A DNA stretch of 10,281 nucleotides from positions 1 to 10,281 of the forward strand of contig DAOVOU010000036.1 in the NCBI GenBank assembly GCA_030629475.1, given 5' to 3'. Position numbers and translations under genes: made by a program. The notes under the pieces are model-generated. The model ran no database searches, was not told the origin of the DNA, and saw nothing but the letters and a program-made list of their open reading frames with translations. Source of the DNA: Desulfobacterales bacterium (GTDB lineage: Bacteria > Desulfobacterota > Desulfobacteria > Desulfobacterales > C00003060). Positions 5,705-10,281 of the stretch are shown piece by piece (the stretch's first letter is position 1; each line of letters opens with the position of its first letter).

Positions 5705-7658
5705 CTACGGATATTTTGAAGAGGATCAACTGGGCAAGCCGTACGATCTTAGATTGCTCAGAAGGCTTTTTCCGTATATCCGCCCATATAGTCTGTTGTT
5801 CTTGGTTTCCATTGGGCTCGTTACAGCCATTACGGTCCTGGACCTGGCGCTTCCTTATCTGACCAAGGTGGCTATTGACCGCTACATCGTGCAGGACGTC
5901 GTGGATGATAAGCCCGGAACCTCCCCGCAACAACGGTTCTACGCGGCTGACCTGCGGAGGCCGGGGATCGAAATGGTGGTCAGCCGGTATCCCTCGTTAT
6001 TTGAGATCCAATGGCCCCATGCAAGGATTCGCTACGAGGATCTTTCTGAGCTGAACAAGGCCGACCTTGCGGATCTTCGGAGGGGGGATTATGCCGGAGT
6101 TGCCCGCATTGCGCTGATCTTTATTGGCGTTGTCGTTTGCCATTTTGTTTTCAGCTTCGGTCATGTGATCATTATGGAATATGCGGGACAAGCTATTATG
6201 CACGACCTGAGACTAACCCTTTTCAGGCACATCCAGGGGCTTTCCATGGCGTTTTTTACCAGAAATCCGGTAGGACGCCTGGTGACCCGCATGACCAGTG
6301 ATGTTCAGAACATGCACGAATTTTTTACTTCTATTATCACGGTACTTTTCAAAGATATCTTTCTTATCCTTGGCATCACTGTTGTACTTCTGCTTATGAA
6401 CTGGCAACTTGCTCTGATCTGTTTCTTAATGCTTCCGTTCATATTTCTGGCTACAGCGTGCTTCAGCCGCCTGGCAAGGGATGTCTTTCGGGAACTCAGG
6501 GTTAAGATAGCTGAGATCAACACAAGGCTTCAAGAGACCATTGATGGCATTCGTATCGTCCAGTTGTTCTTGCAGGAGAAGAAAAACTACGAACGCTTTC
6601 GCAAGCTCAACCACGAAAATTACCTGGTCGGAATGCGCCAGATCAACATATTTGCGGTGTTTATGCCTGTTATCGAGGTCCTGAGCTCGGTTACCACAGC
6701 GCTGGTCATATGGTATGGGGGCGGACGTGTGCTGGTAGAAACTCTCAGCCTTGGCGCCCTGGTCGCCTTCATTGCCTACATGAGGATGTTCTTCCGGCCT
6801 ATTCGAGATATTGCGGAGAAGTACAACATCATGCAGTCAGCCATGGCTTCATCTGAGCGGCTTTTCCTCCTTCTTGACAGTCAGGAGCGGATTGCCGATG
6901 CCAAGATCTCAAGGCGCATGCCGGACAAAGAAGGCACGATTTCCTTTGGTAACGTCTGGTTTTCCTATTTGGGGCGTGACTGGGTCCTGAAGGATATCTC
7001 ATTGACCGTTCGGCCTGGCGAGACTGTGGCCATTGTGGGGCCGACCGGGGCGGGTAAATCGACTCTCATCCACCTTCTTGAACGGTTCTATGATCCGATC
7101 AAAGGGAGCATCAATCTTGGCGGGGTTGATATACGCCTAATCCCAAGAGCCTTCCTGCGCGCTCGCATGGCCTTGATCACTCAGGATGTGTTTCTGTTTG
7201 CAGACACTGTACGGAATAACATTACTGTAGGAAACCCCCGCCTCCCGCATGATCGCTTGCATGAGATTGTTGCAGCGTGCAATCTTGACCGGTTGATTCA
7301 ACGCCTTCCTCACGGGTTCGATACTGTGTTGACCGAGGCCGGCCGCACCCTGTCAAGCGGTGAGCGTCAATTGGTGGCCTTTGCCCGTGCCCTTGCCCGC
7401 GATCCTGAGATTCTGATCCTTGATGAGGCGACCTCTAGCGTGGATACGGAGACGGAACGCTTGATCCAGGAGGCAACCGTGAGAGTAATGCAAAATCGCA
7501 CGGCCATCGTGGTGGCCCATCGGCTTTCCACCATACGGCATGCCGACCGTATCATCGTCCTTCACAGGGGCCGTATCAGAGAGGTTGGCTCCCACGACGA
7601 ACTGATAGCCAAACAGGGGTTGTACTATCAATTGTACCAGTGGCAAGGGGTATTATAA
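5694..7658 (+). CDS. ABC exporter half-transporter, partner with intact Walker B
   Basis: This 654-residue inner-membrane subunit has six predicted helices (about 33-57, 136-160, 211-235, 238-258, 318-342, 353-375) and a C-terminal nucleotide-binding domain: Walker A GPTGAGKST (449-457), Q-loop Q497, signature LSSGE (553-557), Walker B ILILDE with catalytic E578, and H-loop H609. The signature departs from LSGGQ, while Walker B is intact. This is the mirror image of the upstream subunit, so the pair should have one active and one degenerate ATP site. It corresponds to TM288 or BmrD. A hydrophilic insertion of about 70 residues (66-133) lies between helices 1 and 2 and would face the periplasm; BmrD-type subunits are known to carry an extra extracellular domain there. 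The gene overlaps the upstream gene by 11 bp, so the two are one operon. Confidence 0.95.
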   Translation: MRRDYGYFEEDQLGKPYDLRLLRRLFPYIRPYSLLFLVSIGLVTAITVLDLALPYLTKVAIDRYIVQDVVDDKPGTSPQQRFYAADLRRPGIEMVVSRYPSLFEIQWPHARIRYEDLSELNKADLADLRRGDYAGVARIALIFIGVVVCHFVFSFGHVIIMEYAGQAIMHDLRLTLFRHIQGLSMAFFTRNPVGRLVTRMTSDVQNMHEFFTSIITVLFKDIFLILGITVVLLLMNWQLALICFLMLPFIFLATACFSRLARDVFRELRVKIAEINTRLQETIDGIRIVQLFLQEKKNYERFRKLNHENYLVGMRQINIFAVFMPVIEVLSSVTTALVIWYGGGRVLVETLSLGALVAFIAYMRMFFRPIRDIAEKYNIMQSAMASSERLFLLLDSQERIADAKISRRMPDKEGTISFGNVWFSYLGRDWVLKDISLTVRPGETVAIVGPTGAGKSTLIHLLERFYDPIKGSINLGGVDIRLIPRAFLRARMALITQDVFLFADTVRNNITVGNPRLPHDRLHEIVAACNLDRLIQRLPHGFDTVLTEAGRTLSSGERQLVAFARALARDPEILILDEATSSVDTETERLIQEATVRVMQNRTAIVVAHRLSTIRHADRIIVLHRGRIREVGSHDELIAKQGLYYQLYQWQGVL

Positions 7659-7696
7659 CCTGGGCATGGAACTTAGCTCCGCTTCGCTCCGCAATT

Positions 7697-7728
7697 GGAA
7701 TAATGGAATGATGGAATGATGGAATGAT
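7697..7728 (+). repeat. GGAAT octamer array, 4 units
   Basis: One GGAATAAT followed by three perfect GGAATGAT octamers. The array is complementary to the ATTCC array at 7784-7815: 27 of 32 positions pair if the two fold on each other across a 55-nt loop. It lies 38 bp after the stop of the second ABC gene, between convergent genes. Confidence 0.9.
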
Positions 7729-7783
7729 GGGTTAAGAGGAATGAGAACAATTAAGAAATGATTCTTTTCGGCTTTTCATCCCC

Positions 7784-7815
7784 AACATTCCATTATTCCA
7801 CTATTCCATCATTCC
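7784..7815 (+). repeat. ATTCC octamer array, 4 units, second locus
   Basis: Octamers AACATTCC, ATTATTCC, ACTATTCC and ATCATTCC. The array matches the one at 32-63 at 29 of 32 positions and is complementary to 7697-7728. It is followed 32 bp later by the second 43-bp element. The resulting foldback could serve as a weak bidirectional terminator between the convergent genes; no T-run supports that strongly. Confidence 0.85.
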
Positions 7816-7825
7816 TTTTCTGGGA

Positions 7826-7854
7826 TTGCACCCAAGCTGATAAAGTGCTATAAT
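7826..7854 (+). promoter_or_regulatory. Promoter-like sequence antisense to the oxidoreductase
   Basis: TTGCAC (7826-7831), a 17-bp spacer and a perfect TATAAT (7849-7854) form a good sigma70-type promoter on the plus strand. Transcription would start near 7861 and run into the 3' end of the minus-strand oxidoreductase gene. The -10 box belongs to the conserved 43-bp element. In copy 1 the equivalent is TATATT, with no matching -35, so promoter activity may be specific to this copy or accidental. Confidence 0.45.
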
Positions 7855-7890
7855 TTCACTATGTTGTAGAAATTCCGAGACGTTCAATTA
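7848..7890 (+). repeat. Conserved 43-bp intergenic element, copy 2
   Basis: This copy is gapless against 99-141, with five substitutions. Its last three bases (7888-7890) are the TAA stop codon of the oxidoreductase on the minus strand, so the element ends exactly at the gene end. The two copies are in the same orientation and bracket the block from the 316-residue gene to the ABC pair. Confidence 0.85.
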
Positions 7891-9228
7891 GCGCAGTTTG
7901 AATAGAGCCTGCTCAGCGGCATTTACGATCGGGTAGATAATGGGCGAGCTGGTAAGGGCCGGATGGGTGCCCATCTGGAAGGTAGTGACCTGATCCGCTG
8001 TCATTTCGTTCTGTATCGCAGCAGCGATAATATTTGCCATTTCACCCGTTGTCACACCGCCTGAGATCTCTCCGCCGATGAGCTTCGCGGTCTTTTTGTC
8101 AAATATTAGTTTTATCTTTAAATCTTTTGCATTGGGCATCGAGGCAGGATGTTTATCGGGCGCTTGTGCCTCACCGATGCTGATGTCAAACCCGGCCTCC
8201 CTTGCTGCTTTCTCAGTGAGCCCCGATGTCGAGAGGGCGAAATCGCCAAAGGCGGTGGAGAACACCCCGATTACCCCTATATTCTTCCTTTTCAGCTCAA
8301 AAACATTGGCACCGGCGATCCTGGCCTCAATAGTCGCTATGGAAGCGAGCCGTAGCCCTGATGGCTTCTTGGTGAAGAAGGAGAACTTCTCGGCACAGTC
8401 CCCGCAGGCAAAGATATGCTCATCGCTTGTCCTCATATATTCATCGACCCAGATTCCCCTTTGCTCACCAATCTTCAGATCCATTTTTTTGGCAAGCTCC
8501 GTATTGGGCACGGCGCCGATGCCGACGATCACAGCATCCGCCTTTAGCTTTTCGCCGTCTTGAAGCTCCACTGAGTTGACCTTGCCATCTCCGAGGATGG
8601 CACGCACGCCGTTGTTGGTGATGATCTTTATTCCGCGTTCAGCGAGCTTATTTTCTGCCAGGATGCAGAATTCCTCGTCAACCGCAAGAAGAAGGCAATG
8701 GGGCAGGATCTCGACCATAGTCACATTCACGTCCCCTATCTTCTTGCATTCGTCGGCCATTTCGGCACCGATGAAGCCTCCGCCAATGACAACTATCTCT
8801 TTAGCCTTGCCTAACACCTGCTGCATCCCCGCGAGGTAGTCCGCATCCTTCCATACGAGGAAAACATTTTCCAGTTCGATGCCAGGTATCGGAGGACGCA
8901 ACGGCAGAGAACCGATCGCAAGGATTAGCTTCTCATAGCCGACGGTTTCACCGCCCGAGGTGGTCAGGGTCTTCGCCGCCCGATCCACAGAGCTTGCTTC
9001 ATCGACGATAAAGTCGATGCCATTATTGGAAAGGAGGGCATCAGGGATAATGTTCTTATCGGGAGAACCCACAGTCCCGAAGATGTACGGGATGCCACAG
9101 ACCACCATAACCCTTTTTTCCTTTCGAATAAGCAGGATGCTGGCATCCTTGTAGTGCCTCCTAACTGTTATTCCCGCAACAGGACCAGCAACGTTCCCTC
9201 CCACGATTACTACATCTGCCTTTTTCAC
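7888..9228 (-). CDS. FAD/NAD(P) oxidoreductase, NADH oxidase / CoA-disulfide reductase family
   Basis: This 446-residue cytoplasmic flavoprotein has the two-dinucleotide-binding-domain layout. An N-terminal FAD fold begins VVIVGGNVAG (6-15). An NAD(P) fold carries GGGFIGAE (149-156), with E173 at the end of the next strand, which favours NADH over NADPH. The second FAD motif is FACGDC (273-278), and a C-terminal dimerisation domain covers about 320-446. C44 in VVCGIPY sits where NADH oxidases, CoA-disulfide reductases and NADH-dependent polysulfide/persulfide reductases have their single redox-active cysteine. There is no fused rhodanese domain. Which substrate is used (O2, CoA disulfide, or persulfide/polysulfide) cannot be decided; the neighbouring sulfite reductase-like gene makes a sulfur compound attractive. 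The start is GTG 9228, with AGGAA seven bases upstream. It follows the upstream gene by 56 bp on the same strand, probably in one operon. Confidence 0.93.
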   Translation of the reverse strand: MKKADVVIVGGNVAGPVAGITVRRHYKDASILLIRKEKRVMVVCGIPYIFGTVGSPDKNIIPDALLSNNGIDFIVDEASSVDRAAKTLTTSGGETVGYEKLILAIGSLPLRPPIPGIELENVFLVWKDADYLAGMQQVLGKAKEIVVIGGGFIGAEMADECKKIGDVNVTMVEILPHCLLLAVDEEFCILAENKLAERGIKIITNNGVRAILGDGKVNSVELQDGEKLKADAVIVGIGAVPNTELAKKMDLKIGEQRGIWVDEYMRTSDEHIFACGDCAEKFSFFTKKPSGLRLASIATIEARIAGANVFELKRKNIGVIGVFSTAFGDFALSTSGLTEKAAREAGFDISIGEAQAPDKHPASMPNAKDLKIKLIFDKKTAKLIGGEISGGVTTGEMANIIAAAIQNEMTADQVTTFQMGTHPALTSSPIIYPIVNAAEQALFKLR

Positions 9229-9235
9229 GTTTAAA

Positions 9236-9240
9236 TTCCT
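9236..9240 (-). promoter_or_regulatory. Ribosome binding site fixing a GTG start
   Basis: AGGAA on the minus strand, seven bases before GTG 9228. It supports that start although it is not ATG. Confidence 0.6.
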
Positions 9241-9284
9241 ATTGTCCTTTTAGTGTCCTGGAAAACCCCGTCCTTTGGGCGGTC

Positions 9285-10151
9285 TTATAGCTTGGCCTCT
9301 CTCCATCTTTGGCCTACCGGTTTCTCAGTACCCAATATTTCCTTCCTCATCTTTTCTATGCCTATCCTTTTTACAAAGGGTCTGAGTCTCTTTTCATGGG
9401 GAAGGGCATTTTGCTCATAATAGTCAAGTATCTTTCCCACCAGTGGAACCACATTCTCAGGGTCTAACATTTCAGCCAATGTTTCCCCCTTAAAGGCAGG
9501 CCAAGTACCGCGTCCACCTACCAGGATAGTAAAACCCTTTTCTTTCGCATATATGGCAGAAATCGGGCAGGTGTTGATGCCCCTTCCACACATCTTGCAC
9601 TTTTTCCTATTAATGACAGCCTTCATATTTCCATTTATGGTGATAGCGTCCATGAGACAGGTCTCTACACATTTACCACAACCATCACATTTTTCCACAT
9701 CTACAATGGGATATGCCCTTCCTATGATACCTATATCATTAAAGTATGGTCGGGTACACGGAAAGGGGCAACCACTCATCGCTATTTTCACAGCCCCTGG
9801 GAGCTCCAGTTCCCCATATTTTTTGTCCAGGTCTTCCGCCAGACCTGTGATATTTTGGACGCAGTTCTTACATCTCTCACCCACACAACAAACGATATTC
9901 CTTACCCTGAAGCCAGCAGAACCTCCTCTAAGACCAACCTCCTCTAACTTTTTTAATGCCTCGTCAACATGACTCTCTTCAATGTCAAAAAGCAAGACCT
10001 CCTGCCTTACGGTAAGATGTATTTTGCCGGAGCCGTAACTGTCAGCGATCTCTCTAAGGGCGGCAAACTGGCTGACGTCGAGCGAGCCCGCACAAGTACG
10101 GACCTTAATTTCATATTTTCCATCCTGCTTCATCAAATACGGTCTTTTCAT
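9285..10151 (-). CDS. Siroheme sulfite/nitrite reductase-like protein with ferredoxin insert
   Basis: This 288-residue iron-sulfur protein of the small single-subunit sulfite reductase group (assimilatory-type, AsrC- and Fsr-related) would reduce sulfite or nitrite, or act on a related sulfur species. Residues 1-75 form the ferredoxin-like half-domain, with the family motif TVRQEVLL (47-54). The siroheme-coupled [4Fe-4S] site is C88-x5-C94 with C128-x3-C132 in SGCPFPC. A ferredoxin domain is inserted at about 151-202: the first cluster has C155, C158, C161 and C165, while the second has C185, C188 and C195 with glycine at 191 where cysteine is expected. The C-terminus has GGRGTWPAFKGETL (212-225), typical of the family. 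It is far too short for DsrA or DsrB, and no paired subunit is present. It starts at ATG 10151 behind AAGGAGAAG. The downstream flavoprotein gene is a plausible electron donor; that link is inferred. Confidence 0.9.
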   Translation of the reverse strand: MKRPYLMKQDGKYEIKVRTCAGSLDVSQFAALREIADSYGSGKIHLTVRQEVLLFDIEESHVDEALKKLEEVGLRGGSAGFRVRNIVCCVGERCKNCVQNITGLAEDLDKKYGELELPGAVKIAMSGCPFPCTRPYFNDIGIIGRAYPIVDVEKCDGCGKCVETCLMDAITINGNMKAVINRKKCKMCGRGINTCPISAIYAKEKGFTILVGGRGTWPAFKGETLAEMLDPENVVPLVGKILDYYEQNALPHEKRLRPFVKRIGIEKMRKEILGTEKPVGQRWREAKL

Positions 10152-10156
10152 TTTTA

Positions 10157-10165
10157 CTTCTCCTT
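10157..10165 (-). promoter_or_regulatory. Ribosome binding site
   Basis: AAGGAGAAG on the minus strand, five bases before the ATG at 10151. It confirms the start of the sulfite reductase-like gene. Confidence 0.8.
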
Positions 10166-10183
10166 ATTACCTAATCGGATTGT

Positions 10184-10211
10184 CGATTGTCGATTGTCGA
10201 TTGTCGATTGT
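10184..10211 (+). repeat. (CGATTGT)4 heptamer array
   Basis: Four perfect heptamers, preceded by a degenerate GGATTGT unit (10177-10183). A short T-run separates it from the CAATCAT array. It lies 32 bp upstream of the sulfite reductase-like start codon, probably within the leader. Its GATTG core is complementary to the CAATC core of the next array. Confidence 0.95.
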
Positions 10212-10216
10212 TTTTT

Positions 10217-10281
10217 CAATCATCAATCATCAATCATCAATCATCAATCATCAATCATCAATCATCAATCATCAATCATCA
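10217..10281 (+). repeat. (CAATCAT)9 heptamer array, runs off the window
   Basis: Nine perfect CAATCAT heptamers (10217-10279) plus two bases to the window edge, so the full length is unknown. With the preceding array it forms a heptad-phased foldback: each GATTG can pair with a CAATC around a TTTTTT loop, leaving 2x2 mismatches between the 5-bp stems. Perfect unit identity suggests recent slippage expansion. No promoter for the downstream gene was seen in it. Confidence 0.95.

Noticed and set aside
8078..8563. 161-codon open frame antisense to the oxidoreductase
   Set aside because: It lies wholly within a well-supported gene on the other strand, has a Ser/Pro/Ala-rich shadow composition and no recognisable motif.
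9241..9284. Intrinsic terminator between the sulfite reductase-like and flavoprotein genes
   Set aside because: A GC-rich stretch is followed by TTTT on the minus strand, but no stem of convincing length forms; the genes are treated as co-transcribed.
9285..10151. Dissimilatory sulfite reductase DsrA or DsrB
   Set aside because: At 288 residues it is too short, has no paired subunit, and its C-terminal motif fits the small sulfite reductase-like group.
10184..10281. CRISPR array at the right edge
   Set aside because: Contiguous heptamers without spacers; this is simple tandem repetition.

Overview
The window looks like a chromosomal stretch from an anaerobic Gram-negative bacterium of moderate GC content, most plausibly a sulfate-reducing or syntrophic member of the Desulfobacterota. 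That placement is inferred from a siroheme sulfite reductase-like protein next to an NADH-oxidase-like flavoprotein, a two-gene heterodimeric ABC exporter, a short RNase II, and spacers filled with heptamer and octamer arrays. No marker gene fixes the taxon.

Layout, left to right. Positions 1-254 are non-coding: an ATTCC octamer array, a conserved 43-bp element and a strongly foldable stretch. Next is an unrecognised 316-residue protein (255-1205, +), then a 371-bp repeat-rich spacer, then a 71-residue acidic protein with a strong ribosome binding site (1577-1792, +). Tail to tail with it, only 3 bp away, ends an RNase II-family exoribonuclease (3781 to 1796, -). Its divergent upstream region holds a good sigma70-type promoter whose spacer contains a perfect inverted repeat. 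On the other side of that region starts an overlapping pair of ABC exporter half-transporters (3956-5704 and 5694-7658, +). Their complementary motif defects mark them as one heterodimer. A convergent 229-bp spacer follows, with facing octamer arrays, a second copy of the 43-bp element and a promoter-like sequence. The last two genes form a minus-strand unit: the sulfite reductase-like protein (10151 to 9285) and then the FAD/NAD(P) oxidoreductase (9228 to 7888). Upstream of them lie two facing heptamer arrays that run off the window.

How the genes fit together. The two ABC subunits should form one exporter. The flavoprotein and the siroheme protein are probably co-transcribed and may share a redox role, for example moving electrons from NAD(P)H to a sulfur compound; that coupling is inferred. 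The other genes have no evident link to each other.

The most unusual material is in the spacers. A composite element (ATTCC octamers, about 35 bp, then a 43-bp conserved block) occurs twice in direct orientation 7.7 kb apart. An 18-bp core of it recurs inverted against the RNase II start codon. At least three spacers carry facing short-unit arrays with complementary 5-bp cores. I found no known defence, CRISPR or mobile system.
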